64,000 nucleotides of DNA from JAFKFH01 sp017307375 (lineage in GTDB: Bacteria; Pseudomonadota; Alphaproteobacteria; Ferrovibrionales; Ferrovibrionaceae): NCBI GenBank assembly GCA_965229335.1, contig OZ245874.1, positions 2,604,001-2,668,000 on the forward strand, written 5' to 3'. A program made the translations under genes and the position numbers. The notes under the pieces were generated by a model, which ran no database searches, had not been told where the DNA came from, and was given only the letters and a program-made list of their open reading frames with translations. Shown here piece by piece: positions 10,684 through 21,274 of the stretch (within the stretch, counting starts at the first letter, position 1; every line of letters begins with the position of its first letter).

Positions 10684-10760
10684 GGGCTAGTAGCTCAGTT
10701 GGTTAGAGCGCGCGCTTGATAAGCGTGAGGTCGGAAGTTCAAGTCTTCCCTGGCCCACCA
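10684..10760 (+). tRNA. tRNA-Ile (GAT)
   Basis: A 77-nt cloverleaf with encoded CCA and anticodon GAT at 10718-10720 in the loop CTTGATAA. Its position in the 16S-23S spacer is standard. Confidence 0.97.
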
Positions 10761-10822
10761 CTTCCGCCCCGGCGATACCAGCTGACGGTCTAGATCCTGG
10801 TTGGACAAGCCGCAGCTCGCGA

Positions 10823-10879
10823 GTGGTCCTCCTGGATCACGAGCAGCGTATAGCTCGTGGTCCTCCCGGATCACGAGCA
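10823..10879 (+). repeat. Duplicated 23-nt hairpin element in the tRNA-Ile/tRNA-Ala spacer
   Basis: Two 23-nt copies at 10823-10845 and 10857-10879, starting 34 bp apart, differ by one base. The second copy sits in a near-perfect hairpin: GCTCGTGGTCC (10853-10863), loop TCCC, then GGATCACGAGC, with one G-U pair. The first copy can form a shorter version. It is probably a duplicated processing structure in the rRNA precursor. Confidence 0.65.
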
Positions 10880-10888
10880 AACAAACAC

Positions 10889-10964
10889 GGGGCTGTAGCT
10901 CAGCTGGGAGAGCGCCTGCTTTGCAAGCAGGAGGTCATCGGTTCGATCCCGTTCAGCTCCACCA
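10889..10964 (+). tRNA. tRNA-Ala (TGC)
   Basis: A 76-nt cloverleaf with encoded CCA and anticodon TGC at 10922-10924. This is the second spacer tRNA of the rRNA operon. Confidence 0.97.
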
Positions 10965-11319
10965 GTTCTTCTGGCCAGGCGCCGGGTCGTCCATCGCATC
11001 GGAGAGTACAGAGGTCAACGCGGTGCGCATCGCAAGATGCGGGCAGCGTTCGTACCTGGTCGAACGAGTTCGGCCGGGGATCTTAGACATCGTGAAGAGG
11101 CTATATATATCCTGACCGTGATGCGGTCTGGGGCAGCAATGCTCCGTTCCGTATCACATGGGTAACAGGATCGATCGTTCCAGACCTTGCCTGGGCAACC
11201 TCGCTGGGGCTGGAGACAACGATCGGTACCTGTCTGTGTCTTCAAAGATCCAGCATCAGAGATAGAGCTTGGTAGCCGCGAGGTTGCCGGGTTGCTTTCT
11301 GTGCATGATGGGTTTGAGA
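10965..11319 (+). other. tRNA-Ala to 23S spacer
   Basis: No gene is seen in this 355-bp stretch. It is transcribed spacer of the rRNA precursor and presumably holds half of the 23S processing stem. A frame running through it and the tRNAs is not credible as protein. Confidence 0.6.
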
Positions 11320-14059
<2,740 letters not shown>

Positions 14060-14200
14060 CCCTCATTACCTCGGTAATGACAAACCCTTCATGCACAGTG
14101 ACCAATCCGGTCCCGTGCGGAAGACAAGACACACAATCCCAAAGCGACGATCCCAAGGGGATCGCGCCGAGGTCAGGATATAGCCAGAGCGTTCTTCGTC

Positions 14201-14319
14201 GGCCTGGTGGCCTTGGCGAGGGGCATACACCCGATCCCATCCCGAACTCGGCCGTGAAAACCCTCAGCGCCAATGGTACTTCGTCTCAAGACGCGGAAGA
14301 GTAGGTCGCCGCCAGGCCT
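14201..14319 (+). rRNA. rrf: 5S ribosomal RNA
   Basis: The terminal stem GGCCTGG/CCAGGCC encloses about 119 nt including CCCATCCCGAACTCGG. Outside it lies a 10-bp perfect inverted repeat, GAGCGTTCTT (14187-14196) with AAGAACGCTC (14323-14332), which fits an RNase-processed precursor stem. Confidence 0.95.
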
Positions 14320-14393
14320 ACAAAGAACGCTCAAAATTAGCCTCTTCACGACGCGCCCTCAGATATCCTGAGCCGCGCAAAATGCACCGCTTC

Positions 14394-14588
<195 letters not shown>

Positions 14589-14680
14589 CTGTAAGCGTCG
14601 TTGCGCCCCCACCTTCCCGTATCGGGATAGGGGGGTGAACCTGAGCCGTTGATTTTGACGGACGGCTTGGAGTGCTGACG

Positions 14681-15055
14681 ATGTCTGGAGACGATGTGCT
14701 GCCCGAGGCGGAAGTCCGGCGGCTTGAGGTGTTCACGGGCGCGGGTCGCCGGCGACAGTGGACGGCGGAGGCGAAGGCCCGGATCGTGGCGGAGAGCTAC
14801 GCCAGTTCGGTGGGGGCTGTCGCCGAGCGGTACGGCCTTCGCCACACGCAGGTCTTCACCTGGCGCCGGAAGGCGCGAGGCATGTCCGATCTGTCGTTCA
14901 CGCCGGTGATGGTGACGAGTGCGGAGACGGTCGCGACATCAGTGGATGCCGATGTCATCGAGGTGCGGATCGGCGAAGCCCTTGTGCGCATTCCGCGCGA
15001 TGCGAATGCGGCTCTCGCCGGGGCGGTGATCTCGGCGCTGACGGGCAGCAGGTGA
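14681..15055 (+). CDS. tnpA: IS66 accessory protein TnpA
   Basis: This 124-residue protein has an N-terminal helix-turn-helix (RRQWTAEAKARIVAES and the AVAERYGLRHTQVFTWRRKAR recognition region) that binds the element ends. A GTG at 14672 is an alternative start, nine bases upstream in the same frame. Its stop overlaps the tnpB start in GTGA, indicating coupled translation. Confidence 0.88.
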   Translation: MSGDDVLPEAEVRRLEVFTGAGRRRQWTAEAKARIVAESYASSVGAVAERYGLRHTQVFTWRRKARGMSDLSFTPVMVTSAETVATSVDADVIEVRIGEALVRIPRDANAALAGAVISALTGSR

Positions 15056-15408
15056 TCGGGCCAGCCGGCGCCATCAGGGTGATGGTGGCGACGAAGCCGG
15101 TGGACTTCCGCAAGGGAGCGGAGGGGCTGGCGGCGCTGGTACGCGAACGGCTCGAGGCCGATCCATTCTCCGGGGTGATCTATGTGTTCCGGTCGAAGCG
15201 GGCCGACCGGGTGAAGCTGATCTTCTGGGACGGCAGCGGTGTGGTGCTGGTCGCCAAGCGGCTGGAGGACGGCCGGTTCAACTGGCCCGCCGTGCATGAC
15301 GGTGTGATGCGGCTCAGCGCGGCCCAGTTCCAGGCGCTGTTCGAGGGCCTGGACTGGCGGCGGGTGCATGACGCGCGGCGGATCGCGAGGCCCACGGCGA
15401 CAAGTTGA
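15052..15408 (+). CDS. tnpB: IS66 accessory protein TnpB
   Basis: This 118-residue protein is of the IS66 Orf2/TnpB family, recognised by VMVATKPVDFRKGAEGLAAL and VYVFRSKRADRVKLIFWDGSG. It starts at GTG 15052, overlapping the tnpA stop by 4 bp. It is needed together with TnpA and TnpC for IS66 transposition; its biochemical role is unclear. Confidence 0.9.
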   Translation: MIGPAGAIRVMVATKPVDFRKGAEGLAALVRERLEADPFSGVIYVFRSKRADRVKLIFWDGSGVVLVAKRLEDGRFNWPAVHDGVMRLSAAQFQALFEGLDWRRVHDARRIARPTATS

Positions 15409-15463
15409 AGGCATCGCGCCGATGCCTCTTCAAACGCGTCGCGAAGCGTGATTCCATTGCCTG

Positions 15464-16993
15464 GTGACCGTCTCTTCCGAAGCCCTTCCCGATGATGCCG
15501 GCATGCTGAAGGCGATGCTGCTCGCCGAGCGGGCGGAGAGCGAGCGGCTGCGCCAGATCATCAGGGAATTACAGCGCCATCGCTTCGGCCGCCGGGCCGA
15601 GAGCCTGCCGCTGGAACAGCTCGAGCTCGGACTCGAGGAGGCCGAGCAGGTCGAGGCGGCCGGCCTGGCCGAGACCGCCGAAAAGGCGCCGGACGATGGA
15701 AAATCCCGCTCGCCTCGCCGTCGGCATAACCGCGGAGCGCTGCCTGCGCATCTGCCCAGGGTCGAAACCGTCATCGACATCGAGGACACGGCCTGCCCGT
15801 GTTGCGGCGGCGCCTTGCACCGGATCGGCGAAGACCGGGCGGAGCGTCTCGACATCGTTCCGGCCCAGTTCCGGGTGCTGGTGGTGTGCCGGCCCCGCTA
15901 CGGCTGCCGGGCCTGCGAGGAGGTAGTCGTCCAGGCGCCCGCACCGCCGCGCCTGGTCGAGGCCGGGTTGCCGACCGAGGCAACAGTCGCCCAGGTGCTC
16001 GTCGCCAAATATGCCGACCATCTGCCGCTCTACCGCCAGGCGCAGATCTACGCCCGGCAGGGCGTCGACCTCGACCGCTCGACACTCGCCGACTGGGTCG
16101 GCAAGGCAGCCTTCCTGCTGCGCCCGGTGCACGAGCGGTTGTTCGAACGGCTCAAGATATCGGTCAAGCTGTTCGCCGACGAGACGACGGCGCCCGTGCT
16201 CGATCCCGGCCGCGGCAGGACCAAGACCGGCCAGCTCTTCGCCTATGCCCGCGACGATCGACCCTGGGGTGGCGCCGACCCGCCCGGTGTTGCCTATGTC
16301 TACGCGCCCGATCGCAAGGCCGAGCATCCGATCCGGCATCTGCAGGGCTTCATCGGCGACCTGCAGGTCGACGGCTACGCCGGCTACAAGGTGCTGTCCG
16401 AACGCAATGCCGTCAGCCTGGCGTTCTGCTGGAGCCATGTCCGCCGGCGCTTCTATGAACTGGCGCAATCCGGTACCGCGCCGATCGCGACCGAGGCGCT
16501 CGCCCGCATCGCCGCGCTCTACAAAATCGAAGGCGAGATACACGGCCGCAATGCCGACGAACGACAGGCCGAGCGCCAGGCGCGAAGCCGCCCCCTCATC
16601 GCGGCATTCGAACCCTGGCTTCGGGAAAAGCTCGCCCTCGTCAGCCAGAAGAGCAAGCTGGCCGAGGCCATCCGCTACGCCCTGTCGCGCTGGACCGGCC
16701 TGACCAGGTTCCTCGACGACGGCCGTGTCGAAATGGATAACAACATCGTCGAGCGCGCCATCCGCCCCATCGCCCTCAACCGCAAGAACGCCCTGTTCGC
16801 CGGCTCCGACGGTGGCGCAGAGCACTGGGCCGTCATCGCCTCGATCATCGAGACAGCCAAGCTCAACCGTGTCGAGCCGCTCGCCTACCTCGCCGACGTC
16901 ATCACGCGAATCGTCGCCGGTCATCCCCAGAGCAAGATCGACGATCTGCTCCCATGGGCTTACCGCGCCAAAGCCAACAAGCCCGTGGCCTGA
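15464..16993 (+). CDS. tnpC: IS66 transposase TnpC
   Basis: This 509-residue transposase starts at GTG 15464. It has an N-terminal coiled-coil-like segment (ERAESERLRQIIRELQRHRFGRRAE), a zinc-binding region (CPCCGG and CRPRYGCRACEE) and the DDE catalytic domain (KLFADETTAPVLDPG, QVDGYAGYKVL, DNNIVERAIRP). The length is normal and the frame intact, so the element may still be active. The stop is 13 bp from the right end. Confidence 0.93.
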   Translation: MTVSSEALPDDAGMLKAMLLAERAESERLRQIIRELQRHRFGRRAESLPLEQLELGLEEAEQVEAAGLAETAEKAPDDGKSRSPRRRHNRGALPAHLPRVETVIDIEDTACPCCGGALHRIGEDRAERLDIVPAQFRVLVVCRPRYGCRACEEVVVQAPAPPRLVEAGLPTEATVAQVLVAKYADHLPLYRQAQIYARQGVDLDRSTLADWVGKAAFLLRPVHERLFERLKISVKLFADETTAPVLDPGRGRTKTGQLFAYARDDRPWGGADPPGVAYVYAPDRKAEHPIRHLQGFIGDLQVDGYAGYKVLSERNAVSLAFCWSHVRRRFYELAQSGTAPIATEALARIAALYKIEGEIHGRNADERQAERQARSRPLIAAFEPWLREKLALVSQKSKLAEAIRYALSRWTGLTRFLDDGRVEMDNNIVERAIRPIALNRKNALFAGSDGGAEHWAVIASIIETAKLNRVEPLAYLADVITRIVAGHPQSKIDDLLPWAYRAKANKPVA

Positions 16994-17014
16994 AAACAGC
17001 GCTTACGATGAGAA

Positions 17015-17048
17015 GATGGTGGACACCAGGCCGATGGTGGACACCAGG
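17015..17048 (+). repeat. Tandem 16-bp repeat between IS66 and IS3
   Basis: GATGGTGGACACCAGG occurs at 17015-17030 and 17033-17048, separated by CC. It lies in a 76-bp remnant between the two elements. Short direct repeats like this are found at the ends of IS21-type elements, but no other part of such an element is visible. Confidence 0.6.
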
Positions 17049-17501
17049 GAAGAGGGTTCGAAGCGTCGTGTCTGGTCAGAAGTGACCTGAGCCCGAACTT
17101 CCCTCCGTTCAGAGCTGGAGTCCTTGGGTTGATGGAATCACGATGTTAGGGTTAATGGCAACCGGGTCCGGGGCATGCCCCGGACCCGGTTGCGGCGGCA
17201 CTTTGGCGGCGTACTCGGCCGGTGTCGCGCCGCCCAGGCTTGAATGCGGCCGGACGCGGTTGTAGTCGTCGCGCCAGGCGGCCAGGACCCGCCGGGTCTG
17301 GGCGAGCGAGGTGAACAGCGTCTCGTTCAGCAGTTCGTCGCGCAGGCGCCCATTGAAGCTTTCCACGAAGGCGTTCTGCTGGGGCTTGCCCGGAGCGATG
17401 TAATGCCAGTCGATCCGGTGCTCCTGGGACCAGGCTAGGATCGCCATACCGGTCAGCTCGGTGCCGTAGCACATCGGGAGCGTTCGGTTTGGGGCCGCCA
17501 C

Positions 17502-17551
17502 GACCCTGATGGGGACAAGGCCGCGGAGCGGCCGCTGGCCCCATCAGGGTC
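17502..17551 (+). ncRNA. Candidate structured RNA (possible bridge RNA part) in IS110 left end
   Basis: A perfect 13-bp inverted repeat, GACCCTGATGGGG (17502-17514) with CCCCATCAGGGTC (17539-17551), encloses a second hairpin, GGCCGC (17519-17524) with GCGGCC (17528-17533). IS110-family elements encode a bridge RNA in a non-coding end, and this is the strongest fold in the element. It could instead be a structure that limits transposase expression. In the IS1111 branch the RNA is expected in the right end, so the assignment is uncertain. Confidence 0.35.
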
Positions 17552-17618
17552 GGTCATGGCCGGCCAGCAGGTCTCTAAAGTGAGGTTGTCGAGACAACAC
17601 TTCGGAGGCCGACCGACC

Positions 17619-18890
17619 ATGACCAAGCGTTTTTCTACACCCACCGACGCCGTGCTGGTAGCGATCGACATGGCCAAGAACCGCCAGGAGGTGCTTGTCG
17701 AGCGCCCGGAGGGCGGGCGCCGGCGGCGCATGACGGTGCTCGCGACCAAGGCGGACTATGATGGCCTTGTCGAGCAGCTCACCGCCATCGGCCGGCCCAT
17801 CGTGGTCGGCTTCGAGGCGACCGGGAACTATCATCGCACCCTTGCGCACCGCTTGCTGGCCGCCGGGTTCGAGCTTCGCCTCGTCTCCTCGGTTGCCCTC
17901 GCCCGCACGAGGGAAGCGCTGCACAACGGCTGGGACAAGAATGACCCGAAGGACGCGCAGGTCATCCTGCACATGCTCCGGATCGGTGCCACGCAACGCT
18001 ATGTCGATCCGCTCGTCGCGGGCATGAACGACCTGCAGGAACTGTCGAAGACCCACGAGGTGATCTCCAGGGCGAAGACGCAGACCTGGCACCGCATCCT
18101 GACCCACTATCTGCCGCTGTATTTCCCCGAGATCGCCCGCTTCGCCGGCAACAGCCGGTCCGACTGGTTCCTGGCGCTTATTGAGAGGTTTCCGACGCCC
18201 GCCAGCATCACGGCACTGGATCGGGAAGCCTTTTCGGCAGCGGCATGGCCGCTTGTCGGGCGCAAGGTCGCAAAGGCCCGACTGATCAACGACATCTACG
18301 AGACTGCCCGCGCCTCGGTCGCGCTGCCGGTGGCAGAGGACTCGATCGCCATCACCATGTTCCGCATGATCATCGCGCAGGGCCGCGGCCTGATACGGCA
18401 GCGTGACGAGATCGAGCAGCTGGCGCACACAGTGCTGGCCGATGACGTCGACTACCAACTGCTGCGCAAGATCCCCGGTATCGGCCCGATCAACGCGCTG
18501 ACCATCCTTGCCGAAGCAGGAGACTTGCGCCGCTTCAGCCATCACCGACAGTTCCTGAAGTTCTGTGGCCTCGACCTGGCAACCTGCCAGTCAGGCACGT
18601 TCCGCGGCCGCACCAAGCTGTCCAAGTATGGCAATGCCCGCCTGCGGCGCACCTTCTGGATGGCTGCCCAAGTCGCCGCGCGTCAGCGCGACAACAGCTT
18701 CCGCGACAAGCTCGGACGATATCTCGCCGGGCATGTGGACGATGCCGATCGCCGCCGCAAGGCGATGACCGCACTCACCGCCAAGATGGCGCGCGTGGCC
18801 CACGCCGTCATCAAGACGGGAACAGAGTACCGGCCGTTCCTCGAACGGCCGGACGCCAGGTGGAAGGACCCCTCTCTGCGCGTGCCGTAA
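17619..18890 (+). CDS. IS110-family transposase (DEDD/serine type)
   Basis: This 423-residue transposase has an N-terminal RuvC-like DEDD domain (Asp17 in VLVAIDMAKN, the Glu of GFEATGNYH, NDPKDA) and a C-terminal Tnp_20 domain (KIPGIGPINALTILAEAGD, then CGLDLATCQSGTFRG with the candidate catalytic Ser and KLSKYGNARLRR). The ATG at 17619 is chosen because homology starts there; the frame is open upstream to 17556. The gene is intact and faces opposite to the interrupted IS3 transposase. Confidence 0.92.
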   Translation: MTKRFSTPTDAVLVAIDMAKNRQEVLVERPEGGRRRRMTVLATKADYDGLVEQLTAIGRPIVVGFEATGNYHRTLAHRLLAAGFELRLVSSVALARTREALHNGWDKNDPKDAQVILHMLRIGATQRYVDPLVAGMNDLQELSKTHEVISRAKTQTWHRILTHYLPLYFPEIARFAGNSRSDWFLALIERFPTPASITALDREAFSAAAWPLVGRKVAKARLINDIYETARASVALPVAEDSIAITMFRMIIAQGRGLIRQRDEIEQLAHTVLADDVDYQLLRKIPGIGPINALTILAEAGDLRRFSHHRQFLKFCGLDLATCQSGTFRGRTKLSKYGNARLRRTFWMAAQVAARQRDNSFRDKLGRYLAGHVDDADRRRKAMTALTAKMARVAHAVIKTGTEYRPFLERPDARWKDPSLRVP

Positions 18891-19668
18891 GGGCGCAACC
18901 GCGACCCTGTAGATAATGTTCGGGCCTTCCACCTGGGTGCGTATCTCGTCTTGAGGACGGTGAGGACCACGGCTGCCCCGGCACCGCTGGATCCTGTGTT
19001 TGCTATGGCTGGGAGCGATCCCGTTGACGGTGGAGCCCATCTGGCTCAGATTGCGCGATACGCCGATAGCAATCGGCGCATGGAGATTTGCAGGCAAAAC
19101 CCTGCCGAAGCTTCCCGACATAGGACGTTGTCGGAGACAACCGTCAGCGGCTTGCCCCGGCGGGCCATGATCGCGTCGAGTTCGCGGGCAACCCGATGGC
19201 CTGACAGCGAGGTGTCGGCGATCAGGCCCAGGCATTCACGGGTGGAGTCGTCGACCACGGCCAGAATCCGGAACCGGCGACCATCGGTCAGCGCGTCCGA
19301 TACGAAGTCGAGCGACCAGCGCTGGTTGACCCCTTGCGGCAAGGTGATCGGCGACCGGCTGCCCAAGGCCCGCTTACGGCCGCCACGCCGGCGAACCTGC
19401 AGCCGTTCCTCGACGTAGAGCCGACGCAGCTTCTTGTGGTTCATCACGATGCCCTCCCGGGCAAGCAGAAGGCCAAGCCGCCGATAGCCGAACCGCCGGC
19501 GAACCGCCGCCAATTCGCGCAGCCGTTGCCGCACCGCCGTGTCCGCCCCCCGGCGATGCCGGTAACGGACCGTGCTGCGATCAAGGCTGAGAACCGAACA
19601 TGCCCGCCGCTGGCTCACCTCAAATGACTGGATCAGGTGGGCCGCGGCTTCCCGTCCGGCGGCGGGCG

Positions 19669-19935
19669 TCACCATTTTCGCGACGCGACATCCTTCAGCA
19701 TCGCGTTGTCCAGCATCGCCTCCGCCAGCAGCTTCTTCAGCCGCGCGTTCTCGTCCTCGAGGCTCTTCAGCCGGCGGGCCTCCGACACATCCAGCCCACC
19801 GAACTTCGACTTCCAGGCGTAGAACGTCGCTTCCGAGATCCCGTGACGGCGGCACACATCCGCCGTCTTCGCCCCGCCTTCCTGCTCACGCAGGATCCCG
19901 ATGATCTGCTCTTCCGTGAACCGACTGCGCTTCAT
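19669..19935 (-). CDS. IS3 orfA
   Basis: This 88-residue protein has an N-terminal helix-turn-helix (MKRSRFTEEQIIGILREQE, then TADVCRRHGISEATFYAWKSKFGG) and a C-terminal leucine-zipper segment (RLKSLEDENARLKKLLAEAML). This is the standard orfA of the IS407 group. The ATG at 19935 begins the conserved region. Its end overlaps the orfB frame at a run of four A residues, where programmed frameshifting would occur. Confidence 0.9.
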   Translation of the reverse strand: MKRSRFTEEQIIGILREQEGGAKTADVCRRHGISEATFYAWKSKFGGLDVSEARRLKSLEDENARLKKLLAEAMLDNAMLKDVASRKW

Positions 19936-19999
19936 GCATCCGTCTCCTCGGCTGACGGATTCTAACAATTTCCGGGAGAGTTTTAAGGGCTCAGGTCAG

Positions 20000-20096
20000 C
20001 TTATAGAAAGCAGCGATGTCTGCCTGATCGCGAGAGAGACGGTCGAGTGATTCCGTCAGGATGAGTTCGAAGCGAGAAGCGAACCTGCAAGTGCAG
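20000..20096 (-). pseudogene. Serine recombinase catalytic-domain fragment
   Basis: Read leftward, about 30 codons give RFELILTESLDRLSRDQA followed by DIAAFYK, the signature of the resolvase-type catalytic domain around the conserved ALDRLSRD motif. The fragment is cut on its C-terminal side by the IS3 end at 19998 and has no N-terminus, because a hydrolase gene begins within a few bases. It is in the same orientation as the fragment at 14427-14588, so both can derive from one recombinase gene whose middle was replaced by insertion sequences. Confidence 0.7.
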
Positions 20097-20100
20097 GGCG

Positions 20101-21261
20101 TCATCGTATGTCAAACTGGCGGGCAACGGCGCCCATCACCGCAATTTCGCGTGCGGTCGCCAAGTCGTCGCTGGGCGCGGCGCGCGACGACAGCCGCGCC
20201 AGCACCAGCCGGCTGACCGGGTCGATCCACAACCATTGCCCGTGAATGCCGACCGCGCAGAACGAGCCGCGGTCGTCACCCACGTCGTACCAGCACGAAC
20301 GATAGCGGCCGCGGGCGAACATGTCGTTGAAATTGCCCTCGGCCCAGGCCCGAGCATCGCCGTTCAGCCGCATATCCTCGATCCATCCGGCCGGAATGAT
20401 GCCGCGGCCGCCGTCCAGGACCAGTTGTCCGAAGCGGGCGAGGTCGCGGCCGGTGGCGCAGATGCCACCGGCCGCGCGCGCGGTGCCCGCCCGGTCGACG
20501 GTCACATAGGCCGCGCCCCGCGCGCCCAGCGGCCGCCACAGCCGGTCGGCCAGGTAGTCGCCATAGCGCCGCCCGGTGGCGCCTTCGATGACCAGGCCCA
20601 GCATGTCGGTATTGGGCGAGGCATAGAAGAAGCGCCGGCCGTGCTCGCCGCCGGCGGGTTTCAGCGCGGCCAGCAATTCGGCCATCGTCTCGGTCGGGCC
20701 GGCGCCATGTTCCGGGTTCCACAGCATGGCGCGGCGATAGCGGCCGAACACGCTGTCGCGGTCGAGATAATCCTCCTCGAAGGCGAGGTCGACGGTCATG
20801 TCCAGCAGGTGGCGCACGCGGGCGCCGGCATAGACGCAATCCCGTGGCAGGGCGACATACCGGGTGATTGCCGCGTCGGGGTCGAGCAACCCGTCGCCGG
20901 CGGCAATGCCGGCCAGCATGCCGGTCACCGATTTCGAGATCGAGAAGATGGTGTGCGGCCGTTCGGGCGCCAGGTTGTCGGCCTGCCATTCGGCAATGAC
21001 GACGCCGTCGCGCATCGCAATCAAGGCATCCGCGCCGCTGCGGCGCAGATGATCGCCGAGCGCCAGCCGCTCGCCGTCGGGATAGGCAACGGCCAGGCCC
21101 GGCAGCGGGCCGGCCTCGGCCGGCGGCTCGGCGTCGCCGGTGGCCAGGCAGATCTCGGCCGTCGGAATCAGTTCGCGGACATTCTGAAAGCTCCAGCGCG
21201 GCGCGGGCGCCATGCGCCAGTTGTCGAGGGTGATGGCGCGGCGGTCGGTGGGACTGATCAT
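20101..21261 (-). CDS. Beta-lactamase-fold serine hydrolase (6-aminohexanoate-dimer hydrolase-like)
   Basis: This 386-residue hydrolase has the class C fold active site: SxxK in FSISKSV, the Tyr motif YASPN, and IHGQW late in the chain. The segments VRHLLDMTVDLAFEEDYLD and GICATGRDLARFGQL resemble NylB, which cleaves short amide oligomers, more than true beta-lactamases. No signal peptide is present, so it likely acts in the cytoplasm. The ATG at 21261 (MISPTDRR) is chosen; the frame extends upstream only into the LysR gene. As last gene of a dipeptide-type uptake operon it may hydrolyse an imported amide or peptide. Confidence 0.85.
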   Translation of the reverse strand: MISPTDRRAITLDNWRMAPAPRWSFQNVRELIPTAEICLATGDAEPPAEAGPLPGLAVAYPDGERLALGDHLRRSGADALIAMRDGVVIAEWQADNLAPERPHTIFSISKSVTGMLAGIAAGDGLLDPDAAITRYVALPRDCVYAGARVRHLLDMTVDLAFEEDYLDRDSVFGRYRRAMLWNPEHGAGPTETMAELLAALKPAGGEHGRRFFYASPNTDMLGLVIEGATGRRYGDYLADRLWRPLGARGAAYVTVDRAGTARAAGGICATGRDLARFGQLVLDGGRGIIPAGWIEDMRLNGDARAWAEGNFNDMFARGRYRSCWYDVGDDRGSFCAVGIHGQWLWIDPVSRLVLARLSSRAAPSDDLATAREIAVMGAVARQFDIR

Positions 21262-21274
21262 CTGGGTATCCGGT

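Larger units (their letters stand above)
14591..17006 (+). mobile_element. IS66-family insertion sequence, complete
   Basis: The 2,416-bp element is bounded by GTAAGCG at 14591 and its inverse CGCTTAC ending at 17006, the usual GTAA-type IS66 ends. It contains tnpA, tnpB and tnpC in order, all intact. The flanking 8-mers (GATCAACT and GATGAGAA) do not match, so the normal 8-bp target duplication is absent. That suggests a deletion or recombination after insertion. Confidence 0.92.
17466..19128 (+). mobile_element. IS110-family element inserted in IS3 orfB at a GT core
   Basis: The junctions can be placed by rejoining the IS3 frame: GTGCC|GT at the left and GT|TGTCGG at the right, so a GT dinucleotide is shared by both ends. 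Subterminal imperfect repeats carry TCGGGA (left ATCGGGAG, right inverse GTCGGGAA), a feature of the IS1111 branch of the family. It contains one intact transposase, about 150 bp of non-coding left end and about 235 bp of right end. There are no flanking duplications beyond the dinucleotide, as expected for IS110. Confidence 0.85.
17109..19675 (-). pseudogene. IS3 orfB transposase, split by insertion
   Basis: The N-terminal part runs from 19675 down to 19127 and ends in the integrase-core motif VVSDN. The rest resumes at 17465 with GTELTGMAILAWSQ and ends at 17109. Joined, they give the usual rve domain (SLDFVSDALTDGR, VVSDNGTEL, FVESFNGRLRDELLNE). Expression would normally need a -1 frameshift at the AAAA run near the end of orfA. 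The insertion at the second catalytic Asp region inactivates it. Confidence 0.9.
17083..19998 (-). mobile_element. IS3-family (IS407-like) element interrupted by an IS110-family element
   Basis: Terminal repeats are TGACCTGAGCCC at 17083-17094 and its perfect inverse GGGCTCAGGTCA at 19987-19998. After removing the inserted element the length is about 1,255 bp, normal for the group. OrfA is intact; orfB is split. No matching short target duplication is seen (left flank ...AGAAG, right flank GCTTA...), and the right flank is a serine recombinase fragment. Confidence 0.9.

Noticed and set aside
17083..19998. Target-site duplication of the IS3 element
   Set aside because: Flanking bases do not match at 3-5 bp, so no duplication is claimed.
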